A DNA stretch of 64,000 bases from Eublepharis macularius (GCF_028583425.1 NC_072795.1:8579001-8643000); one strand, 5' to 3'; numbered from the stretch's first letter, positions 41,700-52,921 are shown. Notes: generated from the sequence alone by a model not told the origin. Program-made: numbers and translations.

Positions 41700-42345
41700 C
41701 ACAATCTTTGTGATAGTAACACTAGCCACAGGAACAGAAAATGATTACTTTCCTGTTGCCTTGAGTTCCTTCTGCTTCCCTGAAATGAATGGTTTTTGGA
41801 AAATGAGCTCTGTCTTGATCATAGGGACCTCCAGCCTTATAATTTCCATATAAACACTATGGCTTCCCTCAGAAACTTCTAGCAGAGGGTTTAAAGTCTT
41901 TATGGGTCCTTTCAAAACAAATTCTGGCTGCTGTCACTGCATGCATTATAAAGTGTTTTTGATCCTTATTAAATTCCTCTGGAATGTAGTTCAGTAGAAA
42001 CAGTTCTGGCTTAAAAGGTATTGTTATCTATAAAATTGTATGAAGTAGTTTGTGTGTCCTTATCCAAAATCTACATACAACTTTACAGGTCCACCACATG
42101 TGATAGAAAGTTCCTGTACATTCTTTACATTTCCAGAATCTATCTGGTATATTCTTATATATTTTAGCCAATTTATCTGGAGGTAATTACCATTTATAAA
42201 ACATTTTATACAAATTCTCTTTAAAGTTAATTGATTTAGTTATTTTCATGTTAACCTTCCATATTTTATTCCATTGTTCTACTTCAATTTCCTGTCCCAA
42301 ATTTTGTGACCATTTATTCTTACAATTGCAATCCATATTTTCCAA
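41700..42345 (-). pseudogene. L1 ORF2 3' end (copy 2), ending ~50 bp before exon 7
   Basis: Minus-strand pieces encode NKWSQNLGQEIEVEQWNKIW, ENLYKMFYKWYL and a TFYHMWWTC segment, the same protein region as copy 1, so it is a separate insertion. It is interrupted by stops. Its 5' end reaches to within ~50 bases of the exon 7 acceptor. Confidence 0.8.
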
Positions 42346-42396
42346 TGTTTGCTCAGTGCAGTGTCCAAAGTAAAGCTTTGGTTTCATTTCTCTTAG

Positions 42397-42584
42397 AAAA
42401 AGTCCAGAAGGAGATAGATGATGTTTTGGGATCCTCTCAGTCATTCTCCTATCAAGACTGGAAGAAACTGCCGTATACCAGTGCTGTGATTCATGAGATC
42501 CAGCGTTTCAAATATGGCTTATTGTTTGGGGTCCCCCGCCAATGTACAAAGGATGTGAACATTATGGGGTTTCTCATCCCTAAG
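42397..42584 (+). CDS. CYP2-family P450 gene A, exon 7
   Basis: 188 bp, exactly the family size, TTCTCTTAG before and GTAACA after (a weak donor). Phase 1 to 0. It encodes EKVQKEIDDVLGS, then LPYTSAVIHEIQRFK, whose E-x-x-R (EIQR) is the K-helix salt-bridge motif, then a VPRQCTKDVNIMGFLIPK stretch. Intact despite the L1 fragment immediately upstream. Confidence 0.96.
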
Positions 42585-43056
42585 GTAACAGAAGATTCTT
42601 TACCACTATCTAACATAACTTGATCACCACTCAATAGCACTATAACTGATACATTTGCTACAATTACAGTTGACATTCAGGCCAACTTTGTTCACAATGC
42701 TCAGTTTTTGTCAAACTGAGCCTCTCTTCAAATTACTGTGAAGATTTCCATGCATAAGTACAAAAGAGGGTTTCAGTTGATTCTTGGGCCCTGGGTTCCT
42801 TGAGGACTCTCTCTTTGAAGCCTTACAGAACATGTGCTCCCCAAGTCCACTGAAGGACCTAATGATCAGTGTGTATTCTGCTTAATTACAATGAACAGTG
42901 CAACATATAGGGAGGGGGAGCTGAAGCATAGATAGCATTGCTTTACTTCCCTAAATATTCCAAACCCTTTCCTTCACGCCCACTCCCACCATATAGTCTG
43001 AAACTGTTCATCTCCATGCAGTAACCTGAGTCAATTTCATTTTAGGTACTTAGGCT
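42585..43056. other. CYP2 gene A intron 7, first part
   Basis: No gene or recognised repeat. Confidence 0.5.
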
Positions 43057-43275
43057 CTGAACTGGTGGCCAGTGCCGTCAAGTCATAGCTGACTTGTGGC
43101 AACACTTAGTGGAGTTTTCATGGCAAAAGACTGACAGGATTTCCATTGCCTGCCTCTGCAACCCTGGTCTTTGTTGGAGGCCTCCCATCCAAATCCTAAC
43201 CAAGGCTGACCCTACTTAGCTTCTGAGATTTGATGAGATGAGGCTCACTTGGGCTATCCAGGTCAGGGCAGGCTG
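43057..43275 (-). repeat. 5S-rRNA-derived SINE, second copy
   Basis: Same structure as 19552: 5S reverse-complement words (CCTCCCATCCAAATCCTAAC, ACCCTACTTAGCTTCTGAGA) beside the CGTCAAGTCATAGCTGACTT and GTTTTCATGGCAAAAGACTG body. Confidence 0.8.
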
Positions 43276-43616
43276 TGAACTTCACTCCTCCAAATTCACC
43301 CGGTTCATGGAAATGAATTTAACCCAGCCTTTTAGAGGCTAAGAAAGCTTTGGTCAATTCAGCTCTGTGCAATCCTAAACATGCATAGTTAGAAATAAGT
43401 CCCTTTAAGTTGAATGGGTTTTACTCACTCACAGCCTCAGGAAGCAATCCTAAGTAGGCATACTGAGAAGTAAGTCCCATTACATTTACTGGGGTTTACT
43501 TCCTGGAAAGCGTTCTTAGGATTGCAGCCTCCTAGTGTGCAGGAGCATAGGTACGAATCTCCATACTTAAGAAGTTGAAATGAAAATGCTTCAAAAGAAA
43601 AGATATAAAATATATC

Positions 43617-43851
43617 TATATGGGATATGGTTGTTGTGGGTTTTCCGGGCTGTATTGCCGTGGTCTTGGCATTGTAGTTCCTGACGTTTCACCAGCAGCT
43701 GTGGCTGGCATCTTCAGAGGTGTAGCACCAGCCACAGCTGCTGGCGAAACATCAGGAACTACAATGCCAAGACCACGGCAATACAGCCCGGAAAACCCAC
43801 AACAACCATCGTTCTCCGGCCGTGAAAGCCTTCGACAATATATGGGATATG
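43617..43851. mobile_element. Palindromic element with 13-bp target duplication
   Basis: TATATGGGATATG at 43617-43629 and 43839-43851 flanks a ~210-bp unit. Its left ~78 bp (TTGTTGTGGGTTTTCCGGGC...) and a matching right segment are inverted around a CATCTTCAGAGGTGTAGCAC centre, followed by a CGGCCGTGAAAGCCTTCGAC tail. The ~13-bp duplication suggests retroposition, although the body is a hairpin. Confidence 0.75.
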
Positions 43852-45199
43852 TTTGTAGTTTATCACGGCAGAGAAGAATTAACAGCTTCTACAACTTCAT
43901 AGGAGTTTAACTTTTTCATATCCCCACCATCAACAGACTGTAGCAAGGTTAGAAAGTGGGTTTATGTGTACAATTGTGCAGCTTCTGCTTTTATGAAGTA
44001 AAAAGAAAGCATGTCCTGAATTTATGATGTCGATAAATATGAAGGAAGACTTTTCTCGCCCTAGGCTTTTCTCCTTTTTCTCTTTCTCTCTTCACAGGCT
44101 TCCCTCCCCTATTCCCTCTGCTCTTTCCAACTTTTTCTCCTTCTATTTTCACCGCACTCTGTCCTCTCTGTCTTTTCTCCACTTTTTTCTCCCCTACTCC
44201 TTCACGACTTGGTCTTCCTCTCCCACTATTTGCTGCTGCTTCAACTCAAATTCCAAACACAAAAGAGGGAAACTTCCTTAAATAACATCAATGGTAGGAG
44301 AGCACCAGCTCAAGGAAGTACAAAACAGAAGCAGAATAGGTACACCTTCCGTGTAAGTCAATATGGTCCATATTTATAAAGCCTTCAGTGGGCAATAAGC
44401 AATGTTATCAAATACAATTATTTCAAGTACAAGTACAAGAGTCCCCAACATGCATGTCATAGGCAACTAGCATTCATCAAAAAGTATACATTTATCAAAG
44501 TAGCCCGAAAATGGAGCATATACAATCAGAACCCTAATGGCTAAACGAACGCTGCTCATTCCCCTGGGTACGGGGAGAGGTCCGGCTTAGATTCCGGGCA
44601 GCTGGCATTCCGAGTAGCTGGCTATAAGCTTCGCCGGCCTTTTGTTTCTCTGCTCGTTTTGAAGCAATTCTTCTTCCGGCCAGTGTTTCTACAATAAACC
44701 ACAGCAATTTTAGCTCCTGGGCATTCCTCCTATATACAGACTGAGTAAAAATGCAATAAACTCACATTAATCCACGAATAAACGTATTCAAACCTCCGTC
44801 TCCGATATTGTCAATATCAATGGGGTAAGGTACTTCCCATTATAACCACATATATAGTCTTAGTCTCATCCAATTCATTACTCCTTTCTTAAAGGGGAAC
44901 CATCCCTCTGCTACATAGTTGCACATCAAATTAATCAGTCTATCACTGTTCTCCTCATGTTACCAGTTATACAGTTATTACAACAGATCAATCATTAAAT
45001 AAATAAATACCATCTTAGATCTTAAAATACATGGTGACATAAATATCTGCTTTAAAAATACAGTTCATAAATATTATAATACATAGAAAAATATATATCT
45101 AGATATAATCTATTGCACATTAGAAAAAAGTAGAGCCACCCTACATAAAGCATATATGTGTTATACCTAGAGGAAATTTATTTAATTTAATTTACATAA
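43852..45199. other. CYP2 gene A intron 7, middle; includes probable Penelope 3' sequence
   Basis: 44020-44290 is pyrimidine-rich and featureless. 44300-45199 is AT-rich and adjoins the Penelope remnant, so part may be its 3' untranslated region on the minus strand. Confidence 0.4.
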
Positions 45200-45690
45200 G
45201 GAGAGGAATTAGACCTATTACAGAAAAGCTGAAAAATCGATCTCATTGTTAAAGCCATTAGGAGTCAGAGTCTTTAGTCTAAAAATCCATCTGGCTTCAG
45301 CTTGCAACAGTTCGCATTTCCCGTTTGCTTGATCACCTCCAATACTGAGAATTTAAGTTCTTTCTCATTCCTATGATGGACTTCAAAATGTTGAGTAAGG
45401 GGGGCATCCTTACTCAGAGTTCTTATCTTAGATAGGTGTTCCTGTATACGTAAGTGAATGGGGCGTGAAGTGCTACCCACGTATATCAAAGTGTATGTGC
45501 ATACAATGAGGTAAACTACATTGGATGTAGTGCAGGTCGAGAAATCCCTAGAGTATAAGGCTCGTCCCGTACCCGGGTGCTTCACTTGTTTGAGATCAAT
45601 ACTCAGAGGGCAAATATTACTCAACCTTTGTTCTGTAGGTTTGGTTGCCAGTTGTCTGGTTTTCACACAGACAGTCTGGTATTTTGTTGG
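45200..45690 (-). pseudogene. Penelope-like element remnant with GIY-YIG endonuclease
   Basis: The minus-strand frame contains GRALYSRDFSTC..SNVVYLIVC followed by YVGSTSRPIHLRIQEHLSKI, the GIY-YIG nuclease of Penelope-like elements. The end of the protein (QAEARWIFRLKTLTPNGFNN) is in another frame, so a frameshift lies near 45280. The reverse transcriptase upstream is missing. It is antisense in intron 7. Confidence 0.82.
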
Positions 45691-46362
45691 ACAGTCTAGG
45701 GGAAATGGACTCAAAATACCAGCTACTTTGAGGGGAGGGAGAAGAGAAAGAAGGGAAAGGCAAGGAGGGGGATGGAAGAGCTCAGCAAGCAAGAAGCTGG
45801 CCCACTCGCTGCTGTGGTACAGGAGGTACATGGCCGGGAGGACAGTGCCAGTCACAGGCCAGGTCAATGGTGTCCCTTCCTCTCTGCTCCCTATCAAGGG
45901 GTATGCCCCCAGAAGGGCTTGTCTGGCCAGGCTGGTTGCCCACCATTGACCTCTTGGTATGTGGCACCAATGTTGAAAAACTCATGGGCTGTGGCCTGTA
46001 TGTCCTGGTGCGTCATTCTTAAAATGACATCAGTGCACCAGGGCGAGAAGATCTTACCTAAAGTGAGTACTGGTGGCCTCTAACTCACCAGGATCCAGCT
46101 TTTGGGGGGAGGGAAACCATCTGGTAACCCTATCTGTAGGAGCTGCCTAGGCCCAGGCTCCAGTGCCTTGGTCTCTAGCAAACCCAAGAGTACTGACTGT
46201 GTGGTCTCATGCGACTTTGTGAGATGTCAATTTGGAATTCTTTGTTCTGGACAAATTTCAGCCCACTATTTATTTTTTACGTTTTAGATTTTTGTTCATG
46301 AGGAACAGAAATGAAATATGATGTTCTGGATACAACCTAATCCAACAGTTTCTTCCTTTCAG
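45691..46362. other. CYP2 gene A intron 7, last part
   Basis: A fragment near 45900-46130 ends ...CTGGTAACCCTA, resembling a hAT MITE end. Otherwise nothing; it ends in a good acceptor (TTTCTTCCTTTCAG). Confidence 0.4.
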
Positions 46363-46504
46363 GGAGCAATAGTTATTCCAGATTACCGCTCTGTTCTTTT
46401 TGAACCGAAGCACTGGGAAACTCCTCAAGAGTTCAATCCAAATAATTTTTTGGACAAGGAGGGCAAGTTTGTGGAGAAAGAAGAATTCCTTCCATTTGGA
46501 GAAG
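46363..46504 (+). CDS. CYP2-family P450 gene A, exon 8
   Basis: 142 bp, family size, phase 0 to 1, followed by GTAAAT. It encodes GAIVIPDYRSVLFEPKHWET, then QEFNPNNFLD (the meander, equivalent to the PERF motif) and the start of the haem loop, EEFLPFGEG. Intact. Confidence 0.96.
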
Positions 46505-46636
46505 GTAAATGCAGAAGTTCTGTTTGTCTATTGGTGGCCCTGTTGCCAATCAGTCTCTAGTGAGGTTCCAACCTAGCAACCAAAAAGAATTCTAGAAAAA
46601 GCAGAAGTGGGTAGCAATGAGAATTGTTGTTGGGCC

Positions 46637-46641
46637 AGTTT

Positions 46642-46716
<75 letters not shown>

Positions 46717-46717
46717 T
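46637..46717. repeat. (TTTA)n microsatellite
   Basis: About 20 TTTA units followed by a fragment of the 18802-type dispersed repeat. Confidence 0.95.
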
Positions 46718-47218
46718 CTATAGTTCATCTTTCTTACTGTGTCACAAGGTGGCTTACCCTGTGTAAGTTAATATGGTCAAAAACTAGGACCGTCAATGAA
46801 CAATGCTATAGGGTGTGAACTGCAAAATTAGCAGAGATTCGAAAGCAAGCAGAAATCCAATATAGAGCTGAAACAATAATTAAAGAAAGCATAATGAATT
46901 AAGCATGACATATTAAACAGCGTGTTATGCACATGTATGGTCAGTTATTCATTTTGCCCATTTGCAGGATGGTACTAGCAGAGGGCCCTGTTCAGATGAA
47001 CAACACCACCCTGGTGGAGCAGAGGGAGACACCTCTCATATATGAGGGACCAAAGCCATGAAGGGATTTGCATGTGATAATCAATACCTTGAATTGAGCT
47101 TGGTAACTGCTGGGATGCCAATGGAGTGACGATTAACATAAATGGAACATTCCCTCCTCTAAGTCTAAAGTAGTTGTTAGTCAGGAAAATATACACTGCA
47201 GAGTAGGTAGAGTAATAA
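46718..47218. repeat. Dispersed repeat fragments in intron 8
   Basis: 46720-46790 and 46980-47120 match parts of the 18802-19550 repeat in the same order. No coding content. Confidence 0.55.
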
Positions 47219-47589
47219 TCCTACTACATAATTCCCTAAACGCGTTTCAGACGACTCACAAGGTTCCCAGAGCGCAGGCGCCTGAGTTTCCCCTAGCGGG
47301 GATAAGGAGCAGTCATGCCACAGCTCTCACTGTCCAGTGCGGGCACAGCCGCCTGGCAGAATGTTGCAAGGCAGGGCTGCTGGGACCTTTGCGGCACGGG
47401 GCAGCTCAGTGGAGGAGAAGCAGAAGAAGGCCGCTGCCCCAACTTGCCCACAGATCAGCTGGCCCACGAGTGAGGGGGGGCTGCCATGGAGCACTCGCCA
47501 GTTTCCCCCTGCCCCTCAGGTGGGTAGGGAGAAGGCCAGAATTGAGCCACGGAAGGGCAAGCCGCCCGCCGCCCTCCCAAGCCCTGCTC

Positions 47590-47990
47590 AAGCTGGGCGC
47601 GGAAAGTGAAGGCTGAGCTGCCCACTGCCCTCCGCAGCCCCAGCCGAGTGGGGAAGGAGAGGGAAGGCGAGCCGCCCGCTGCCCTCCCAAGCCCTGTTCG
47701 AGCTGGGCGCGGAGAGCGAAGGCCGAGCCACCCACTGCCCTCTGCAGCCCCAGCTGAGTGGGGAAGGAGAGGGAAGGCGAGCCACCCACCGCCCTCCCAA
47801 GCTCTGCTCGAGCTGGGCGTGGAGAGCGAAGACTGAGCTGCCTGCTGCCCTCCGCAGCCCCAGCCGAGTGGGGAAGGAGAGGGAAGGTGAGTTGCCCACT
47901 GCCCTCCGCAGCCCCAGCCAAGTTGGGGATGGAGAGGGAAGGTGAGCCTCCCACTGCCCTCCGAAACCCCATCTGAGCCACGGAAAAGGG
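47590..47990. repeat. ~110-bp GC-rich tandem array inside Helitron X
   Basis: About four units of the type GAGCCGCCCGCTGCCCTCC ... GAGTGGGGAAGGAGAGGGAA. Long minus-strand frames here are by-products. Confidence 0.8.
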
Positions 47991-48039
47991 GAAGGAAAGT
48001 GAGCCATCCTGCCAGCCTTCCCCAGCCCCCCTGCCTGCC

Positions 48040-48560
48040 ATCCCTTCCATGCTCCCTGCCTGCCTGCCCTTTCATGCCCTCTCTGCCTGCCAGCCCTTCC
48101 ATGCCCCCTCTGCATGCCAGCCCTTCCATGTCCCCTCTACCAGCCAGCCCTTCCATGCCCCCTCTGCATGCCAGCCCTTCCATGTCCCCTCTGCCACCCA
48201 ACCCTTCCATGCCCCCTCTGCCAGTCAGCCCTTCCATGTCCCCTCTACCAGCCAGCCCTTCCATGCCCCCTCTGCATGCCAGCCCTTCCATGTCCCCTCT
48301 GCCACCCAACCCTTCCATGCCCCCTCTGCCACCCAGCCCTTCCATGCCCTTCTGCCTGCCAGCCCTTTCATGACCCCTCTTCCTGCCAGCCCTTCCATGA
48401 CCCCTCTGCATGCCAGCCCTTCTGTGCCCCCTCTGCCAGTCAGCCCTTCCATGCCCCTCTGCCTGCCAGCCCTTTCATAACCCCTCTTCCTGCCAGCCCT
48501 TCCATGCCCCCTCTGCATGCCAGCCCTTCCATGCCACCCTGCCTGCCAGCTCTTCCATGT
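48040..48560. repeat. ~27-30-bp minisatellite inside Helitron X
   Basis: Some 18 units of CCCTCTGCATGCCAGCCC followed by TTCCATG, with variants. Open frames of 143-174 codons in all three + frames show this is repeat composition, not coding. Confidence 0.9.
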
Positions 48561-48638
48561 CCCCCATCTGACAGCACTCCCCAGCCCCAGGTTTCTAGAG
48601 CCCATTGTATTTTTTCTCACAATGGGCTTTCTTGCTAG

Positions 48639-48812
48639 TAATAATAATATTTGATTTATATACTGCCCTTCAGGTCAACTTAATGCCCACTCAGAGCAGT
48701 TTACAAAGTGTGTTGTTATCCTCACAACAATCACCCTGTGAGGTGGGTGGGGCTGAGAGAGCTCCAGAGAGCTGTGACTCAGCTGGCTTTAAGTGGAGGA
48801 GTGGGGAGTAAA
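48639..48812 (-). repeat. Sauria-type SINE, minus strand, truncated
   Basis: AAT-rich tail, then GATTTATATACTGCCCTTCAG and CACCCTGTGAGGTGGGTGGG; the tRNA head is missing. Confidence 0.8.
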
Positions 48813-48850
48813 TTATAACTAACTTGCTGATTTCCATATTTTCTCTGCAG

Positions 48851-49035
48851 GGGCGCGCGCATGTCCTGGGGAGCAACAGGGAAAGATCGAGGTCTTCATC
48901 TTCTTCATCAGCCTACTGAGGTCATTCACCTTTAAGCCGCCACAAGGAGTGAAAAAAATCAATGAAGACCCTGTAGTACGAATCGTCACCCCTCCCCATC
49001 CTTATAAGATCTGTGCTGTTCCCCGCAGCAGTTGA
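48851..49035 (+). CDS. CYP2-family P450 gene A, exon 9 (haem-binding, stop)
   Basis: 185 coding bases after TTCTCTGCAG, ending in TGA at 49033-49035. With exon 8 it completes FLPFGEGARACPGEQ, the F-x-x-G-x-R-x-C-x-G signature whose Cys ligates the haem iron, then the L-helix (KIEVFIFFISLLRSFTF) and a C-terminus ending HPYKICAVPRSS. The end resembles CYP2J and CYP2K proteins. With exons 2-8 open and spliced in phase, gene A looks functional. Confidence 0.96.
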
Positions 49036-49117
49036 TCATGAGCCACAAACATATTTAGAGAAGCTTATTTATGACTATCCATTTCATCTTATTACATTGA
49101 AAGTTCATCTAACATTC

Positions 49118-49248
49118 TGTTTCAGGTAGGTAGCCGTGTTGGTCTGCAGCAGAACAGCTGGATTTTGATCAAGTGGTATCTTACAGACCAACACTATTTA
49201 GAAGCTTTTGAGAGTCAGAACTCCGTTCTTCAGATACCTGGTACCCTG
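49118..49248 (+). repeat. FR family repeat in the gene A 3' region
   Basis: AGGTAGCCGTGTTGGTCTGC, TTACAGACCAACACTATTT and GAAGCTTTTGAGAGTCAGA in order. Confidence 0.75.
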
Positions 49249-49381
49249 GCATTCTGCTGATCCTTCGTGAAGCCAAATCATGCTGTTCTTTAGTTTCTTC
49301 ATTTGATGAGAGCTATTCAGAGAAGAAATTCAGACAGATCTATGCTGTTGTTCATTGTTTGCTTATCATCACCCAATATAT

Positions 49382-49869
49382 TGTCAGGGCCATGACCCCT
49401 GCCATACTCTGGGGATTGGGGGTTCACTGTCAGGCTATAGATCTCTAGACCTGATCTTTCATGACATGCTTCGAGAGTGCTCTTAGACCTGTGTGTTAAA
49501 CCTGCTTGAGAAATGACTGAGTGAGAACCGCATGCTGTGGGAAGGTATGAAGGAATGTGGTTTTCAGCGTTGCCAGGGAGACGCAGCCAGTTGGCTTGAG
49601 AAGGATGGGATTCTAGTCAAACCAAATCTACTTTTCCTATTTTACTTTCTGTTGGTGCATAGATGGGAACTTAGCTAAGGGGAGGAGGTTAGCGTAGAGT
49701 GGGTTGTGCTTGAAGGGTTTAATATGCTTAGTAGGGGGGAGGGAAAAGTTATTCCTGACAAGAAATGTCTGCAGTGTTGTACTATCAGATTCTCAATAAA
49801 GCTTTAACTCATGTATCCATGGACTCATGCAGTGAAGTTACTGATGATCTAAGTTGTCAGTCTCTGACA
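49382..49869 (+). mobile_element. Solo LTR with 5-bp target duplication
   Basis: TGTCAGGGCC...TCTGACA, 488 bp, with TATAT immediately on both sides (49377-49381 and 49870-49874). It contains AATAAA at 49795-49800, about 70 bp before the end, as expected for a retroviral polyadenylation signal. It lies on the + strand 350 bp after the P450 stop codon. Confidence 0.78.
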
Positions 49870-49971
49870 TATATGCAATACAGTTTGCTGATTCTGCCAA
49901 AAAACTCCATACAGAATGCTTGCCATGTACAAAACTAAAAGTTGCTTATTGTATCTATGCACCTTTCACTG

Positions 49972-49977
49972 AATAAA
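49972..49977 (+). terminator. Polyadenylation signal candidate for gene A
   Basis: AATAAA followed by T/GT-rich sequence. The LTR signal at 49795 is an alternative upstream site. Confidence 0.45.
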
Positions 49978-51348
49978 GTCTTTGATTACCTTCATCAGCT
50001 CTTTCTGCATTCTGTATTCCTTTAGAAGTGCCAAATCTGATTTTGCAAATGATTGTGCTAAAATGAGTCTATGGTTATGATAAGTCAAATTAGGAATAAA
50101 GTCACAGAGGACTGATGAAATTCACAAACTCTAGAAAAACTGAGGTGAGCAAAAGCTGTCATTCTTTGACACATTCGTAGATTTTTATTTGAAGTGGTGC
50201 GGAAATGCAAATACTTATATCTCTGTTGGGTCAATTGACCTAACAATTGTGTTACATTAAAAGCAACCAAATGACTTATTAACTGTATGCTTCAACCCTC
50301 ACACTCTTTTGCAACTGCAAGGGGAAGAAGACTCTACACTGACACAGCCATGCAGTGGTGCTAACTCTCCCCACTTCGTCACTGAAGTGCATTTCACATA
50401 AGAGCACAGAGATTAATTTGGCAATCTTAGGTAGACCCGTAAGGACACATTAAGGAAAAATGTTGTGTGTTATCTTAATTAAGTTTCATGTTAGATCTTA
50501 GAGGTTAACTGTGACATTTACATCACCTTGTGAATGGGAAACTACTGTAGACTGGAAGCTCATGAGTTGTCTAAGGGGTTCTTTTGAATTTGACCAAGTG
50601 ATGTTAATTCCCCAATAGCAAAACTGCAATAAGGAGATCTTTCTTTTGTAAGGGGTGTTTTCCCCTGATAGCCGGGGAGAGCCCTGCCATTTTATCCTGA
50701 AATACAAAGGAAAGATCCTTGTACAGAAGTTTATCTGGTGTTGTTGTGCTGGTTTGCACTTTGGGCATGCTCAAAGAGATGCCTCTACAGGCCAGGGGAC
50801 AAACTTGGGTAGTCATTTTGGTAAGGCTACTATATAAGCTGTCATGTAATGTTTTATAACTTTTTTTTTCTAAGTATAGCTTAAAACTAGCTGCAGATGT
50901 CAGAAAGATATAAGAACAAATGGAAGTTTATTTCACTACATTTGAGTATATGGTTTATTAAAATGAAATGATCACATAGAAACAGAATTAGTGAAACTAA
51001 AACAGGTATAAGAAAATTTGCCCCAAATATATTTTATTCTAAAATACACATATAAATTGGTACTGGTAATATTGCCCTCTTATCCAGTGAGGGTCTGTCA
51101 TGAGAAGTCTCAAGTGTGTTGAGCTTGGTCTGACATCTTGACCAAGAAAGAATTCACCCCCGGACTGTTAAATTTCCATCAGAAACCGTGACATTTGCTG
51201 ATGCTGTGCAATGTATCACAGAGTTATTGCTTTGCATTCAGTGAGGAGCAGATAATGGCAAGTACCTGCAATATTTGAGAGAAGATTTTTGTTCAGAGAG
51301 GAGTCTATTGCAAATGACAGCACAATCTGTGTTTTGTTACTTGAAGGC
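49978..51348. other. Intergenic, no recognised gene
   Basis: AT-rich unique-looking sequence between gene A and gene B; nothing recognisable. Confidence 0.5.
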
Positions 51349-51926
51349 CTAGGGATTAGAGGTGGGCATGGAATGGGGAAAACCCACAGGCCATGCGTCT
51401 GTGTCCATTGCATTTCATGGACCACAGACCATGAACATTTCATGGTCCAGCACCGGCTTGTGAACTGATGGGTTCGTTGGTCTGGGCTGGCTCTGGGAGC
51501 ACTCTAACCCCCCCTTGCTCCAGCTGAATAGCAGGCTGCCAGTCAGCTGGAGCAAGGGGGGGTTAAATGTTAAAGTGATCTCGGCTTGCCAGTCAGCTGG
51601 AGCAAGGGGGACTTTAAATGTTAAAACACTCCTGGCACTGCTTGATAGTGGTGCCAGGAACGTTCTAACCCCCTTACTCCAGCTGTTTGGTTGGCCACGA
51701 GTCAGCTGGAACAACGGGGGTGGGATTTAAATGTTAAAGAGCTTCTGCTGCCACTTGCCAACTGGGCGGGGATGCTTTAATGGACCTTGGACCGACAGAC
51801 TGGCAGAAAGCCCATGGGGCCCATGGAAAACAGGTATCCCACCCAACGGTTCACAAACACTGAACCAGCCTGGTTCGTGTTAAATTTTGGTCCGTTTTCC
51901 AGTCCATGCCCACTTCCACTAGGGAT
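51349..51926. mobile_element. hAT-like MITE with 8-bp target duplication
   Basis: CTAGGGAT flanks both sides (51349-51356, 51919-51926). The ends TAGAGGTGGGCATGGA and TCCATGCCCACTTCCA are imperfect inverted repeats. The interior (562 bp) carries repeated CAGCTGGAGCAAGGGGG words (about 51515-51720) and no transposase. Confidence 0.75.
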
Positions 51927-52921
51927 ATATGTGAAAACTCTTTTTTAAGTGCACATCCAAGTCCTCTCTGAAATGGTCTGTATTGTGCTGCCTCCCTGCC
52001 TTCCTTAGAGTTCCTGTTATGCTCTGCTGCAATAACTTCACTCTTTGGAGTACTTTTGAAGATACAACTTTGCAAATGGATAAGACAAATAACTACCCAA
52101 TCATGTGCATTCTCTGTGGTGGCTTCTACCTTGTTGAACAGCTTGGCCAAGGAGATCAAGAAGGCCCCCTGTGCTTCTATCATTTAGCTGAAATTGAAAA
52201 AGAAAAATATTATAAAGCTACTAGAACTGTAGTGGAATGGAACAGTTCAGGAGGGTGCCTTTATAATGGAATACTTTCATAGTCTTGTATTGTAGGTATC
52301 ATCTAGCTTTTATAGTATTGTCTTCTACCTTAGTCATTCCACTTTCTGCATTGTTTATAGTATATCTTTGTTTTCTAAATCTATAATCTTAGACCTACTA
52401 TGTTGTCCATTGTTTGACTTATGATGTCTGCCGCATTTTATATTTTTTAATTGTTATAATGTATACAAGCAGCCTCTTGGAGGCAGCTTTCTGGTTTGCA
52501 TATCCTTCAGTTTTGGCCTGTGGAGCTCTGTAATGATTCCAAGTAAATGTGTGCATGCGTCTTTAAATGCTTGGTTTGAGCTAGGTGAAGAGTGGGGGTG
52601 AGAGAGGGAAGAGTGAGTGATGTGATTGGTTGATGACTGAGAGTGTGGGCGGAGTGAATGCAGTTTAGACTGACAGTGCAGGGAGAAAGGTTTCAGTCAG
52701 AAGAAAGCAGGCTAGCTGTGTGCTGCCTGAGTATATTGAAATATTCGTGAGAGAAATATAACCTGTGTGGAACCTGAACTGAGCATGTTTGTGAAAGGAC
52801 ACTCAGTCAGAGGAAAGCAGGCTAGCTGTGTGCTGCCTGAGGAGTTTTAAGCATTTCTGTGAGACAAATATTGAGTTAGAGAAAGAGGCTAACTGTGTGT
52901 GAAGCCTTAGAAGAGAGAAGA
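51927..52921. other. Intergenic; possible LTR/leader remnant of the following ERV
   Basis: GAAAGCAGGCTAGCTGTGTG with CTGCCTGAG occurs twice (about 52702 and 52814), a ~110-bp direct duplication. No TG...CA boundaries found. Confidence 0.4.

Larger units (their letters stand above)
47219..48638 (+). mobile_element. Helitron copy X, complete, carrying minisatellites
   Basis: 5' TCCTACTACATAATTCCC preceded by A. The 3' end is a stem-loop GAGCCCATTGT / ACAATGGGCTT, then CTAG at 48635-48638 followed by T. Length 1420 bp, no target duplication, no Rep/helicase. The 5' end matches copy Y, and the 3' hairpin plan is the same. The interior is almost wholly GC-rich tandem arrays. It sits in intron 8 against the AAT-rich tail of a SINE. 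Confidence 0.8.

Noticed and set aside
42306-42396. Extension of exon 7 to the left by the open frame
   Set aside because: The frame upstream of 42397 is antisense L1 sequence; the AG at 42395-42396 gives exactly 188 bp, the family exon size.
47406-48638. Frames of 143-318 codons on both strands
   Set aside because: Tandem repeats of Helitron X are open in many frames at once, which is composition, not coding.
51983-52282. 99-codon + frame as a small gene
   Set aside because: No conserved motif; zinc-finger-like cysteines are irregular and there is no supporting context.
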